Counted from the stretch's first letter, positions 37,723-47,792 are shown. The stretch is DNA of 64,000 bases from Betaproteobacteria bacterium Ga0077532 (GCA_001464895.1 LNEE01000016.1:1-64000), one strand, 5' to 3'. Translations and numbers: made by a program. Notes: generated from the letters alone by a model not told the origin.

Positions 37723-39243
37723 ATGGCCACCGAGATCGAACTGAAACTCGCCATCGCACCGGACGACGTGCCGCGGCTGCGACGCAGCGAGTCCCTGAAG
37801 ACGGCAGCGGGAGGCAAGCCGGTCACCCGCACGCTGCACAACATCTACTTCGACACCGCAGAGCGCGATCTCGCCCAGCGCGGCATGGCGCTCCGGCTCA
37901 GGAAGGCGGGCCGTCAGTGGATCCAGACCTTCAAGTGCGGTGGCGGCAGCGACGGTGGTCTTCACCTCCGCAGCGAGTTCGAGACCGTGGTGCGTTCACC
38001 GGTGCTCGACCTCACTGCGCTCGCCGCGACGCCCGCCGCCGCGCTCTTCGCCGACGCCGCGTTTCTCGCGCAGCTCGGGCCCGCCTTCGTGACCCGCTTC
38101 CGCCGCACCACATGGATCGTCGCACTGGCGCCAGGCGAGACGGCCGAGGTGGCGCTCGACCAGGGGCAGGTGACGGCAGGCACGGCTTCGACGCCCATCA
38201 GCGAGGTGGAGATCGAGCTTCTGGAAGGCGATCCGGCGCGCCTCTTCGACTTCGCCCAGCGCCTCCTCGTCGAGGTGCCGCTGCGGCTGGAGAACGTGAC
38301 GAAGGCCGAGCGCGGATACCGCCTGCTGGCGCCCGTCGAGGCGGCGCCGGTGCGTGCATCGTCGGTGGTGCTGCAGGCCGACATGCGCGTGCCCCAGGCC
38401 TTCGCCACGGTGGCTCTCGGTTGCGTGCATCAGTTGCAGGCCAACGAGCGCGGCGTGCTCGAGAGCGACGACCCCGAATACATCCACCAGGCACGGGTGG
38501 CGCTGCGCCGTCTTCGTTCGGCGTTCGGGATCTTCCGCGACGCAATCCCGCGGGAACGATCAGCGGTGCTGGTGGAACGCCTGCGGACCCTCGGCAACGG
38601 GCTGGGCGGCGCCCGGGACTGGGACGTCTTCTCCACGGAGACCCTGCCGCCCGTCGAGGCGGCGATGCCTGGGTCTGCTGTGCTCGCCAGCGTTCGCAAA
38701 GCAGCCGACGAACGCCGCCTGCACGCGCGACGCATCGCCCAGGAAGCCATAGCCTCGACCTCCTACACGGCGCTCCTGCTCGATCTCGTGGCCATGCTGG
38801 TCGCGCTGGCGCGACCGGCAGAGCCCGTGTCCGATGCGAAGGAGGAGGCCCTGCCGAAGTTCGCCCGCGACGCCATCGCGAAGCGCGAGAAGCGCGTGCG
38901 GCGGGCGGGCAAGGCACTCGCGGTCACCGATCTTCCTGCCCTCCACGCACTTCGCATCGAAGCGAAGAAGCTTCGCTACGCGACCGAGTTCTTCCAGGCC
39001 CTGCTACCGCGGAAGGCGGTGAAAGCAGGCATCGCGAGCGCAGCGGACCTCCAGGAGATCCTCGGCCGTGTGAACGATGCTGCGGTCACGGGGGATCTTC
39101 TCGCAGCACTCAGGCAGGACGACGCGAACCTGTCACACGGCACCGGCATCGTGCTGGGTTGGACCCAGGCCCGCGCCTGCCTCGCGCTCGAACACTTCGA
39201 CGCCGCGTGGGCGCGATTCGCGAAATCCCGCCGAGCCCGCTGA
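37723..39243 (+). CDS. CYTH and CHAD domain protein
   Basis: A 506-residue two-domain protein. The N-terminal CYTH domain opens with the EIELKL metal-binding signature; this fold hydrolyses triphosphate compounds. The C-terminal CHAD domain (from about residue 215) is helical and has repeated conserved His and basic residues (IHQARVALRRLRSAF, LHALRIEAKKLRY). CHAD domains are reported to bind polyphosphate. The gene lies 31 bases after ppk1 and four bases before sixA, which fits a role in polyphosphate metabolism. Confidence 0.93.
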   Translation: MATEIELKLAIAPDDVPRLRRSESLKTAAGGKPVTRTLHNIYFDTAERDLAQRGMALRLRKAGRQWIQTFKCGGGSDGGLHLRSEFETVVRSPVLDLTALAATPAAALFADAAFLAQLGPAFVTRFRRTTWIVALAPGETAEVALDQGQVTAGTASTPISEVEIELLEGDPARLFDFAQRLLVEVPLRLENVTKAERGYRLLAPVEAAPVRASSVVLQADMRVPQAFATVALGCVHQLQANERGVLESDDPEYIHQARVALRRLRSAFGIFRDAIPRERSAVLVERLRTLGNGLGGARDWDVFSTETLPPVEAAMPGSAVLASVRKAADERRLHARRIAQEAIASTSYTALLLDLVAMLVALARPAEPVSDAKEEALPKFARDAIAKREKRVRRAGKALAVTDLPALHALRIEAKKLRYATEFFQALLPRKAVKAGIASAADLQEILGRVNDAAVTGDLLAALRQDDANLSHGTGIVLGWTQARACLALEHFDAAWARFAKSRRAR

Positions 39244-39247
39244 CCCC

Positions 39248-39706
39248 ATGACCATGCACCTCATCCTCTGGCGCCACGCCGAGGCCTTCGACACCACGCC
39301 GGACCTCGACCGCCGACTCACGCCGAAGGGACACAAGCAGGCAGCCGCGGTGGCGCGGTGGCTGTCGGAGCAACTGCCACGCGACGCGCGCATCATCGTG
39401 AGCCCTGCCGCCCGGGCGCAGGAGACCGCCCGCGCCCTCACAAAAGATTTCGAGACCGACCCGACCATCGCGCCGGGCGCCCAGCCGGAGTCGGTGCTGG
39501 CGGCTGCCGAATGGCCGGGGACCCGCGGCACGGTCGTCGTGGTGGGCCATCAACCCACGCTCGGTGCGGTGGCCGCGCTGCTGCTCTCGGGCAGCGCGAT
39601 GCCGTGGAGCATCCGCAAGGGCGGTCTGTGGTGGCTCTCGCACCGGGTGCGAGGCGAGGACGCGCAGGTCGTGGTTCGCGCGGTGATGGCGGCAGATCTG
39701 CTTTAG
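39248..39706 (+). CDS. sixA: Phosphohistidine phosphatase SixA family
   Basis: A 152-residue histidine phosphatase. The catalytic RHA is at residues 9-11 (LILWRHAEA), SPAARAQETA and VVVVGHQPTLG carry the remaining active-site residues. SixA dephosphorylates phosphohistidine in signalling proteins such as NPr of the nitrogen PTS. It follows the CYTH-CHAD gene by four bases. A second ATG lies two codons downstream. Confidence 0.92.
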   Translation: MTMHLILWRHAEAFDTTPDLDRRLTPKGHKQAAAVARWLSEQLPRDARIIVSPAARAQETARALTKDFETDPTIAPGAQPESVLAAAEWPGTRGTVVVVGHQPTLGAVAALLLSGSAMPWSIRKGGLWWLSHRVRGEDAQVVVRAVMAADLL

Positions 39707-39824
39707 GGACGCTCTGCTTCGCCTTCGCCCGGGATCGGCGCTCGATCCGTCTTCGATGTCCCGTAGTACCCTCCGGCGACGGGCACCATCCGGACAGAAT
39801 CGGCCCGACACGGAGGAACCATCC

Positions 39825-40817
39825 ATGCAGTTCACCGCATTCCGGCGCGGCGTCGCGCTCGCCTGGCGCGCCGGCCTCGCCCTGCTGCTCAGGCTCACCG
39901 GCACGGCAGGCGCCACCGCCGCCGACCTGCCCGCCCAGATCCGCTTCGTCGTCCCGCTCGCCGCCGGGAGCAGCCTCGATGGCCGGGCCCGCGTCATCGC
40001 CGAGGCCCTGGGAAGGCAGCTGAAGCGGCGCGTGATCGTCGAGAACCGACCCGGCGCCGGGGGCACGCTCGGGGCACAGGTCGTCGCTCGCGCGAAGCCC
40101 GACGGCGCGACGCTGCTGTTCAACAACAACAGCCAGGTGATCGCACCGCACATCTACAAGGAAGTGGGCTACGACCCCGTGAAGGACTTCGCGGTCGTTG
40201 CGGGAACAATGACGAGTCCGCTCGTCCTGCTCGCCCATCCGGGCGCGAAGCTCAACTCGCTGAAGGACTTCGTCGCGATGGCGAAGACTCAGGGCACCGG
40301 AGCCGTCTACGCGTCGAGCGGCACCGGCGGCGTGCTGCACATCGCGATGGAGCTGTTCCTGAAAGAGGCGGTCGTCGACCTGACGCACGTCTCGTATCGC
40401 GGCGACAGCGTGGCGCTCACGGACGTCCTCGCGGGCCGGGTGCCCGTGATGATGAGCGGCCTCCCCGTGGCGATCCCGCAAGTGAATGCCGGCAAGCTCC
40501 GCGCACTGGCGGTCACGGGTGCGCAACGGACATCTGCCTTTCCGGACGTGCCGACCGTCGCGGAGTCGGGCTACCCGAACTACGTGCTCGACGCCTGGAC
40601 GGGTTTCTTCGCGCCTGCAGGCACGCCACCGGCAGTGATCGAACGGCTGCACCGCGAGATCACGGCGGCGATGGCGACCCCGATGGTGAAGGAGCACATG
40701 GCAGCCACCGGCGCGGAGTTCACGCCCGGTTCGCCGGCCGACTTCGCGAAGTTCCTCGCCCGCGAATCGGAACGCTACGGAAAGCTGGTGCGGCTGCTGG
40801 CGCTGAAGCCGGACTGA
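39825..40817 (+). CDS. TTT/Bug family periplasmic substrate-binding protein
   Basis: A 330-residue binding protein of the tripartite tricarboxylate transporter class. A signal peptide of about 34 residues ends ATAADLP. The family segments are IRFVVPLAAGSSLDGRARV, VIVENRPGAGGTLGAQ, GYDPVKDF and PDVPTVAESGYP. GGAGG precedes the ATG. No TctA or TctB membrane gene is nearby, as is common for the many orphan Bug proteins of Burkholderiales. The ligand is unknown. Confidence 0.93.
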   Translation: MQFTAFRRGVALAWRAGLALLLRLTGTAGATAADLPAQIRFVVPLAAGSSLDGRARVIAEALGRQLKRRVIVENRPGAGGTLGAQVVARAKPDGATLLFNNNSQVIAPHIYKEVGYDPVKDFAVVAGTMTSPLVLLAHPGAKLNSLKDFVAMAKTQGTGAVYASSGTGGVLHIAMELFLKEAVVDLTHVSYRGDSVALTDVLAGRVPVMMSGLPVAIPQVNAGKLRALAVTGAQRTSAFPDVPTVAESGYPNYVLDAWTGFFAPAGTPPAVIERLHREITAAMATPMVKEHMAATGAEFTPGSPADFAKFLARESERYGKLVRLLALKPD

Positions 40818-40898
40818 CCGTCACCACCGACGACAACTGCCCGATGGGGGATGCAAACCCCTTCGGCGTGTCCGACCTCCTCTGCTAGTATCGATGCG

Positions 40899-40920
40899 CC
40901 GCAGCGATCCGTCGCTGCGG
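40899..40920 (+). other. Hairpin in the gap before the RND permease gene
   Basis: A perfect nine-base stem, CCGCAGCGA with TCGCTGCGG, and a TCCG loop, followed by GTTCGCATTT-like sequence. It sits eight bases after a possible -10 box (TAGTAT, 40886-40891). It could terminate the upstream gene or lie in the leader of the pump mRNA. The remaining gap up to 41058 shows nothing else. Confidence 0.4.
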
Positions 40921-41058
40921 TTCGCATTTCCGGGGGCGGGCCGAGCACCAACGAAGCGCCTCCGGACGACAGAAGTCTCACCGGAGGTCCGGCCCGCACC
41001 GGCCCCACTTCACGAGCGCGCTGGCCGCGTGCCGTGACATCGCCTCACGCCGCTCACC

Positions 41059-44000
41059 ATGTGGATCGTCCAGCTCGCACTGCGCCGCCCGTACACGTTC
41101 ATCGTGCTCGCGCTGCTCGTGCTCATCGTCGGCCCGCTCAGCATCCTGCGGATGCCGACCGACATCTTCCCGAACATCAACATCCCCGTGGTCAGCGTCA
41201 TCTGGCGCTACACCGGCCTGTCCACCCAGGAGATGGAAGGCCGGATCATCTCGAACTTCGAGCGGGCGATGTCGGCGACGGTCAACGACATCGAGCGCAT
41301 CGAGTCGCAGACCTACAACGGCGTGGGGGTCGTGAAGGTGTTCTTCCATGGCGGCGCGAACATCCCGGCGTCGCTCGCGCAGATCACCGCCATCGCGCAG
41401 ACGGTGATGGGCGGCTATCCGCAGGGCACGACGGCGCCGCTGATCCTCACGTACAACGCCTCGACCGTCCCGATCCTGCAGCTTGCGCTGTCGAGCCGCT
41501 CGCTCGGCGAACACGAGATCTTCGACCTCGCGAACAGCTTCATGCGCACGCAGCTCGCAACGGTCCAGGGCGCGGTCATGCCGTACCCCTACGGCGGCAA
41601 GTTCCGATCGGTGATGGTCGACATCGATTCGCGTGCACTGCAGGCGAAGCGCCTGACACCGCTCGATGTCGTCAACGCCATCAATGCGCAGAACCTCATC
41701 CTGCCCACGGGCTCCGCGAAGATCGGCGAGTTCGAATACAACGTCGGACTGAACGGCAGTCCGAAGACCATCGCGGAGCTGAACGATCTCCCGATCCGCA
41801 CGACCAGCGCCGGGACCATCTACGTCCGCGACGTCGCGCAGGTCCACGACGGTTTCCAGCCGCAGACGAACATCGTCCGCCACGACGGGCAGCGGGCCGT
41901 GCTCGTGAACATCCTGAAGTACGGCACGGCGTCGACGCTCGACATCGTGAAGCGCGTGAAGGAGGAACTGCCGCGGATGAAGGACGGCCTGCCGCCCGAT
42001 CTCGAGATCAGCACGGCCGTGGACCAGTCCGTCTTCGTGCGCGCCGCGGTCGACGGCGTCGTGCACGAGGCGATCCTGGCCGGCTGCCTCACCGCTCTCA
42101 TGATCCTGCTCTTCCTGGGCAGCTGGCGCGGCACGCTCATCATCGCGGTGACGATCCCGCTGTCGATCCTGACATCGCTCATCGCACTCTCGGCGCTGGG
42201 CGAGACGATCAACATCATGACGCTGGGTGGCCTCGCGCTGGCGGTCGGGATCCTGGTGGACGATGCCACGGTCGCCATCGAGAACATCAGCCAGCACCTC
42301 GAGGCCGGGGAACCGCTCGACAAGGCGATCCTGGAAGGTGCCAGCCAGATCGCGATCCCGACCCTCGTGTCCACGCTCGCCATCTGCATCGTGTTCGTGC
42401 CGATGTTCATGCTGACCGGTGTCGCGAGATATCTGTTCGTCCCGCTCGCCGAAGCGGTGGTGTTCGCGATGCTGGCCTCGTACCTCTTCTCGCGCACACT
42501 GGTGCCGACGCTTGCGAAGTACCTGCTGCGCGCCGGCGTGCTGGATCACGGACATCCCCGACCGAGCCGCAACCCGTTCGTGCGCTTCCACCGCGCGTTC
42601 GAACGTGGCTTCGCCGGTGTGCGGGAGAGCTATCGCGCGACGCTCGAAGGCTGCCTCCGGCATCGCAAGCTCTTCATCGTGACCTTCGTCGCCGGCTGCG
42701 CAGTGTCGGTCGCGTTGCTGCCGTGGGTGGGCCGCGACTTCTTCCCTGCGGTCGATGCCGGCCAGTTCAAGCTGCACGTACGCGCGAAGACCGGGACGCG
42801 CATCGAGGAGATGGCGCGGATCTGCGACCTCGTGGAACAGGAGATCCGCCGGATCATCCCGCCGGACGAGGTCGCGACGATCCTCGACAACATCGGCCTG
42901 CCGCTGTCGGGCACGAACATGTCGTACAACATGTCGGGCACCCTGGGCGTGGCGGATGCCGACATCCAGGTGGCGCTCAAGCGCGGTCACGCGCCCACGG
43001 CGGAGTACGTGCGGCGACTGCGCGCCGAGCTGCCGGAGAAGTTCCCCGGGCTCATGTTCTACGTGCTGCCCTCGGACATCGTGAGCCAGATCCTGAACTT
43101 CGGCCTGCCGGCGCCCATCGACATCCAGATCGCGGGCCGCAACATCGAGGGCAATCGCGCGTTCGCCATCGAGATGATGGGCAAGCTCGCGCGCATCCCC
43201 GGGATTGCCGATCTCCGCATCCAGCAACCAGCCGACCAGCCGAAGCTGCAGGTCACCGTGGACCGCACGAAGGCGCAGCAGGCCGGACTCAATCAGATCG
43301 ACATCGCGCGGAACGTGCTGATCACGCTGTCCGGCAGCTTGCAGACGAGCCCGACGTTCTGGCTGAACCCGAAGAACGGCGTGAGCTACAACATCATCAC
43401 GCAGGTGCCGCAGCACAGCATCGATTCGCTGCAGTCGATCGCGTCCATCCCGGTGTCGGGTCACGGCTCGGACCGCCAGAACCTGCTGGGTGACTTCTCG
43501 ACGATGACGCGCGAGTCCGAGCGTGCGGTGATCAGCCACTGGAACGTGCAGCCCGTGCTCGACATCTTCGGTGCGGTGCAGGGGCGCGATCTCGGCGGCG
43601 TGGCGGACGCCATCGACCGCATCGTGAAGGACAGCGAGAAGGACCTTCCCAAGGGGTCGAAACTCACGGTCCGCGGGCAGATCGAGACGATGACGTCCTC
43701 CTTCCGCGGCCTGATGCTGGGACTCGTGTTCGCGGTGGTGCTCGTCTACCTGCTCATGGTGGTGAACTTCCAGTCGTGGCTCGACCCCTTCATCATCATC
43801 ACCGCCCTGCCCGCCGCACTCGCCGGCATCGTGTGGACCCTCTTCGCGACCGGCACCACCGTCAGCGTGCCGGCACTGACGGGCGCGATCATGGCGATGG
43901 GGATCGCGACGGCGAACAGCATTCTCGTGGTCAGTTTCGCCCGGGAGCAACTGCAGGCGGGTGCCGACGCGACGCAGGCGGCGATCGAGGCAGGCTTCGG

Positions 44001-44244
44001 CCGCTTCCGTCCGGTGCTCATGACCGCGCTCGCGATGATCATCGGCATGGTCCCCATGGCCCTGGGCCTCGGCGAAGGCGGTGAGCAGAACGCCCCGCTG
44101 GGCCGGGCCGTGATCGGCGGTCTTCTCTTCGCCACCGTTGCGACGCTGCTCTTCGTGCCCGTGGTGTTCGCGCTGATTCACGGCCATCTCGGGCGCTCCC
44201 GCCCGGCGCCGGTGGCCGATCTTCCGGCCGCGAGCCCCGTCTGA
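41059..44244 (+). CDS. RND-family efflux permease (AcrB/HAE1 type)
   Basis: A 1061-residue inner-membrane antiporter. An N-terminal span (RRPYTFIVLALLVLIVGPLS) precedes two large periplasmic loops and two groups of spans. The proton-relay pair is in GILVDDATVAIENIS, with FVPMFMLTG following; FAREQ near the C-terminus is also typical. The length is full. It lies 19 bases upstream of its adaptor. The substrate range cannot be read from sequence; HAE1 or multidrug is the usual label. Confidence 0.95.
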   Translation: MWIVQLALRRPYTFIVLALLVLIVGPLSILRMPTDIFPNINIPVVSVIWRYTGLSTQEMEGRIISNFERAMSATVNDIERIESQTYNGVGVVKVFFHGGANIPASLAQITAIAQTVMGGYPQGTTAPLILTYNASTVPILQLALSSRSLGEHEIFDLANSFMRTQLATVQGAVMPYPYGGKFRSVMVDIDSRALQAKRLTPLDVVNAINAQNLILPTGSAKIGEFEYNVGLNGSPKTIAELNDLPIRTTSAGTIYVRDVAQVHDGFQPQTNIVRHDGQRAVLVNILKYGTASTLDIVKRVKEELPRMKDGLPPDLEISTAVDQSVFVRAAVDGVVHEAILAGCLTALMILLFLGSWRGTLIIAVTIPLSILTSLIALSALGETINIMTLGGLALAVGILVDDATVAIENISQHLEAGEPLDKAILEGASQIAIPTLVSTLAICIVFVPMFMLTGVARYLFVPLAEAVVFAMLASYLFSRTLVPTLAKYLLRAGVLDHGHPRPSRNPFVRFHRAFERGFAGVRESYRATLEGCLRHRKLFIVTFVAGCAVSVALLPWVGRDFFPAVDAGQFKLHVRAKTGTRIEEMARICDLVEQEIRRIIPPDEVATILDNIGLPLSGTNMSYNMSGTLGVADADIQVALKRGHAPTAEYVRRLRAELPEKFPGLMFYVLPSDIVSQILNFGLPAPIDIQIAGRNIEGNRAFAIEMMGKLARIPGIADLRIQQPADQPKLQVTVDRTKAQQAGLNQIDIARNVLITLSGSLQTSPTFWLNPKNGVSYNIITQVPQHSIDSLQSIASIPVSGHGSDRQNLLGDFSTMTRESERAVISHWNVQPVLDIFGAVQGRDLGGVADAIDRIVKDSEKDLPKGSKLTVRGQIETMTSSFRGLMLGLVFAVVLVYLLMVVNFQSWLDPFIIITALPAALAGIVWTLFATGTTVSVPALTGAIMAMGIATANSILVVSFAREQLQAGADATQAAIEAGFGRFRPVLMTALAMIIGMVPMALGLGEGGEQNAPLGRAVIGGLLFATVATLLFVPVVFALIHGHLGRSRPAPVADLPAASPV

Positions 44245-44263
44245 CCGATTCGAGGAAAGAACC

Positions 44264-45481
44264 ATGCAACCCACCGAATCCCGTCCCGAGAACACTGCCC
44301 GTCCAGGCGCACCGATCCAGGCGCGCCAGCGACGATTCCCGCGCCGCTGGCTGCTGATCGGACTGCTGGGCATCGGCGTGGCACTCACCGCCGTGTTCGG
44401 CATCCAGCCGCGCATCGAGGCCCGCGCCGCGCTCGAGCGAGAGACCGCGAACCGCAGCGCGATGGCCGTCTCCGTCATCCGCGCGAAGCCTGGGGACGCC
44501 ACGCGCGACGTGGTGCTGCCAGGGAACATGCAGCCCTTCGTCTCCACGCCGATCCACGCGCGCACTTCCGGATACCTCGCCCGCTGGCATGCCGACATCG
44601 GACAGCAGGTGAAGGCCGGCGCCCTGCTGGCGGAGATCGACACGCCCGAGATCGACGACCAGTTGCGGCAGTCCCAGGCGGACCTCGCCCGGATGGAGGC
44701 GGACTACCAGCTCGCAGCGGCCACGGCGGCGCGCTGGGAGACACTGCTGAAGAGCGGTGCGGTCACCCGTCAGGCCGTGGAAGAACGCACCGGCGCAGCA
44801 GCGGAACGCCGGGCGGCTCTGGAGGCCGGACGCTTCCAGGTGGCCCGCCTGCGAAAGCTGCAGGGGTTCAAGCGCGTGATCGCGCCGTTCGATGGCGTGA
44901 TCACAGCCCGCAACACCGACGTCGGCGCCTTGATCGAGGCAGGCAGCGGGACCGCAGGTCGCGAGCTGTTCCATCTCGCCGCCACGCACAAGCTGCGCGT
45001 GTTCGTGAACGTGCCGCAGATGTACGCCGCGGAAGCCCGTCCCGGCTTGGCCGCCGAACTGCTGCTGGCGGAATTCCCGGGGCGGACCTTCCCGGGAAAG
45101 CTCACGCGCAACACCCGGTCGATCGACGCGGGTTCGCGCACGCTGCTCGCCGAGGTGGAGGTCGACAACGCGTCGGGCGAGCTGCTCCCCGGAGGCTATG
45201 CGGAAGTGCGCCTGAAGCTGGACGCCGGTCAGCGGGCGCTGATGCTGCCCGTGAACGCGCTCCTGTTCCGTCCCGAGGGTGTGGTGGTGGGTGTCGCGAA
45301 AGCCGACCATCGCACCGCACTCGTGCCCGTCCAGCTGGGGCGGGACTTCGGCACGGAAGTGGAGGTGGTGTCCGGCCTCGACGGCTCGGAGGACGTCATC
45401 CTGAACCCGTCGGACTCGCTGGCGAACGGCGTCGAGGTGAAGGTGGTGCCGCAGGCGCCTGCGAAGAAAGCCGGCAGCTGA
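44264..45481 (+). CDS. RND efflux periplasmic adaptor (membrane fusion protein)
   Basis: A 405-residue adaptor. A cytoplasmic basic start and one membrane span (WLLIGLLGIGVALTAVFG) are followed by the lipoyl half (ARTSGYLARWHADIGQQV), a short coiled-coil hairpin (residues 125-190), the second lipoyl half (IAPFDGVITARNTDVG) and beta-barrel domains. It links the permease to an outer-membrane channel. No TolC-type gene follows, so a channel elsewhere is presumably shared. Confidence 0.93.
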   Translation: MQPTESRPENTARPGAPIQARQRRFPRRWLLIGLLGIGVALTAVFGIQPRIEARAALERETANRSAMAVSVIRAKPGDATRDVVLPGNMQPFVSTPIHARTSGYLARWHADIGQQVKAGALLAEIDTPEIDDQLRQSQADLARMEADYQLAAATAARWETLLKSGAVTRQAVEERTGAAAERRAALEAGRFQVARLRKLQGFKRVIAPFDGVITARNTDVGALIEAGSGTAGRELFHLAATHKLRVFVNVPQMYAAEARPGLAAELLLAEFPGRTFPGKLTRNTRSIDAGSRTLLAEVEVDNASGELLPGGYAEVRLKLDAGQRALMLPVNALLFRPEGVVVGVAKADHRTALVPVQLGRDFGTEVEVVSGLDGSEDVILNPSDSLANGVEVKVVPQAPAKKAGS

Positions 45482-45488
45482 GTCGGCC

Positions 45489-46760
45489 TCAGGCCATCCG
45501 CACGCGGGCCCGGACGGCCACCTCGCGGCCCACCATCGCCGCGGACCCGACCCCCATCAGCAGCGCGAGCGCGGCACCCATGAAGACACCGCCGGGATGC
45601 CCGTGGTCCATCAGGGCACCGAACAGCGGCGACGACACCGCGAAGCCGAGATCCAGCCCCGAGTACACCGTCCCGTAGACGCGCCCCGTTGCACCGGGCG
45701 GTGATGCCCGCTTGATGAGCATGTCGCGCGACGGGCCGGCGAGGCCGGTGCCCGCACCCGCGAGGGCGGCCACGGCGATGGCCACATAGCCCGGCAACAC
45801 ACCTGACCCCACGAGCGCGAGCATCCCGGCCGCCGCCAGGAGGCACACGGCGATGAGCCGCTCCAGGCGCTCGGCCCGCCCGACGAGAAAGCCCCCGGCG
45901 ATCATCCCGCCCGCACTGCAGAGCATGAAGCCCGTCACCACCAGCGCCGTCACGCCGAGCGGCAGCCCGTAGATCTGGTGAAGCGCCGGGCTGGCGAAGC
46001 TCTGGATGGCACTCATGGCCGCCGTGGACCAGAAGAAGAAGGAGAAGCAGAGCCAGACGGACGGCAGGCGGAGGAACGCGAGCGTGTGCTCGGGACGGGT
46101 CGGATGCCCGGCTGCAGCCCTGGTCTCGTGGGCCCAGGCCCCCTGGCGGTCGTCGATGGCATCGCGACGCGCGATGAGGATGACCAGCACGGCGAGCGCG
46201 ACGAGCGACGCACCGAGGAGGGCGACTCGCCACGAGCCCGTGAGGGAGGTCAGACCGGCCAGGAACAGCGGTGCCACGGCCCAGCCGAGATTGCCGGAGA
46301 TCCCGTGGATCGAGAACGCGTGACCCAGCCGCGGCGCGGAGACCCGCTTGTTCAGGATCGTGAAGTCGGCCGGATGGAACGGCGCGTTGCCGAGCCCTGC
46401 CAGGGCCGCCGCAAGCATGAGTCCGCCGTAACCCTGCGCCAGGGATCCCGCGAGCCCCGCCGCCACGAAGCAGCCCATCGCGAAGAACAGCACGGGGCGC
46501 GCACCGACGCGGTCCACGAGGAAGCCGGCGCTCGCCTGGCCCACGCCCGACACCACGAAGAACACCGTGATCAGCAGGCCGAGTTCCGAGTAGCTGAACC
46601 CGAAGTCGCTGATGAACCACGGGAACAGCGGCGCGAGCAGAAGGTGGAAGAAATGGGAGGTGCCGTGGGCGAGTCCCACGAGGGCAATGGTCTGGGCGTC
46701 TGCGCGCAGGGCCGGTGCGGGCGTCGCGCGCGCGGGGGAATCGGGGGGCATGGTCTTCAT
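45489..46760 (-). CDS. MFS transporter
   Basis: A 423-residue protein with 12 predicted spans. The first span region HGTSHFFHLLLAPLFPWF and the loop FLVDRVGARPVLF (motif A-like) are clear. The pattern is reminiscent of drug or metabolite exporters of the fosmidomycin-resistance kind, at low certainty. The start is 46760, with 46751 as an alternative. It converges on the RND adaptor with a seven-base gap. An AraC regulator is transcribed divergently, 108 bases away, and probably controls it. Confidence 0.9.
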   Translation of the reverse strand: MKTMPPDSPARATPAPALRADAQTIALVGLAHGTSHFFHLLLAPLFPWFISDFGFSYSELGLLITVFFVVSGVGQASAGFLVDRVGARPVLFFAMGCFVAAGLAGSLAQGYGGLMLAAALAGLGNAPFHPADFTILNKRVSAPRLGHAFSIHGISGNLGWAVAPLFLAGLTSLTGSWRVALLGASLVALAVLVILIARRDAIDDRQGAWAHETRAAAGHPTRPEHTLAFLRLPSVWLCFSFFFWSTAAMSAIQSFASPALHQIYGLPLGVTALVVTGFMLCSAGGMIAGGFLVGRAERLERLIAVCLLAAAGMLALVGSGVLPGYVAIAVAALAGAGTGLAGPSRDMLIKRASPPGATGRVYGTVYSGLDLGFAVSSPLFGALMDHGHPGGVFMGAALALLMGVGSAAMVGREVAVRARVRMA

Positions 46761-46868
46761 CGCCGCACTGTAGGCCCGTGGCGAAGGGCAGTGTTACGAT
46801 GCTTCGACAAGTTCTATCGAGTTCCGGCCATCCGGATCCCGTCGACCCGAACACCTCGCACCACCGCC

Positions 46869-47735
46869 ATGCGCCCGTCCGCCCGATCGCCCGTCCGCCT
46901 CGAAGCCGTCACGCCGCACCTCTTCCGCCCGGGGCCGGACCGCCCCGTCCGCGCCAAGGAAAGCCATCTGCGGGCCGACACCGAGGTCCTACCCCACGCG
47001 CACGCCTGGGCACAGCTCGCGACGTCCACCACGGGCGTCGTCCGCGTGACGGTCGAGCACGGGACGTTCATCGTGCCGCCGTCGCGGGCAGTCTGGATCC
47101 CGCCGGGTGTCGAGCATGCCGTGACGGTGGTGGAAGACAGCGACCTGCGTACGCTCTACTTCCATCAGCCCGGCGGCCGCTGCGGACCCGATGTCCCGCG
47201 CGACGCCGAGGCAGCCTGGCGTCACTGCCGAGTATTGGAGGTCTCGCCGCTGTTGCGCGCCCTCGTGGCAGCGCTCGATACCCGGGCCGACGCTCGCGAT
47301 GCAGGCGAGCCGGCCCCGATGACCGACGAGGATCTCGACCGGGAGCGGCATCTGGGAGCGCTCGTGATGAGCGAAGTACGCGCGGCGAATCCGGTACCGC
47401 TCGGCGTGGACCTCCCTCGCGACAAGCGGCTGCGGTCACTCTGCGAGGCCGTGCTGACCGAGCCCACCCGTCACGCAACGCTGGAAGGCTGGGCCGCGGC
47501 CTCGGGGGCGAGCCCGCGGACGGTCGCTCGGCTCTTCCGGCAGGAACTGGGCACCACGTTCCTGCAGTGGCGTCAGCAGGTGCTGCTGGCGCGGGCACTC
47601 GCGATGGCAGCCCATCGGAAGCCCATCGGGCACATTGCCGCAGAACTGGGCTATGCAAGCGCCAGCGCCTTCACGGCCATGGTGACCCGCACGCTCGGCG
47701 CGCCACCGAGCCGGCTGTTCGGCACGCGTGGATAG
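46869..47735 (+). CDS. AraC family transcriptional regulator
   Basis: A 288-residue regulator. The N-terminal half is a cupin-like effector domain (HAHAWAQLATSTTGVVRV, WIPPGVEHAV). The C-terminal 100 residues hold the two helix-turn-helix units (LEGWAAASGASPRTVARLF, then IGHIAAELGYASASAFTAMV). It is divergent from the MFS transporter gene, the usual layout of a local regulator and its target. The inducer is unknown. Confidence 0.92.
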   Translation: MRPSARSPVRLEAVTPHLFRPGPDRPVRAKESHLRADTEVLPHAHAWAQLATSTTGVVRVTVEHGTFIVPPSRAVWIPPGVEHAVTVVEDSDLRTLYFHQPGGRCGPDVPRDAEAAWRHCRVLEVSPLLRALVAALDTRADARDAGEPAPMTDEDLDRERHLGALVMSEVRAANPVPLGVDLPRDKRLRSLCEAVLTEPTRHATLEGWAAASGASPRTVARLFRQELGTTFLQWRQQVLLARALAMAAHRKPIGHIAAELGYASASAFTAMVTRTLGAPPSRLFGTRG

Positions 47736-47792
47736 GACGTCGCGGGTAGGACGGAGAGCCGTCGCGCAGGGAGACGCGCCAACCGGAACCGG

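Noticed and set aside
40978..44643. A 1221-codon open frame on the minus strand opposite the RND permease
   Set aside because: It is an antisense shadow produced by GC-rich codon bias; it is rich in Arg, His and Asp, has no domain I recognise, and covers a clear RND gene.
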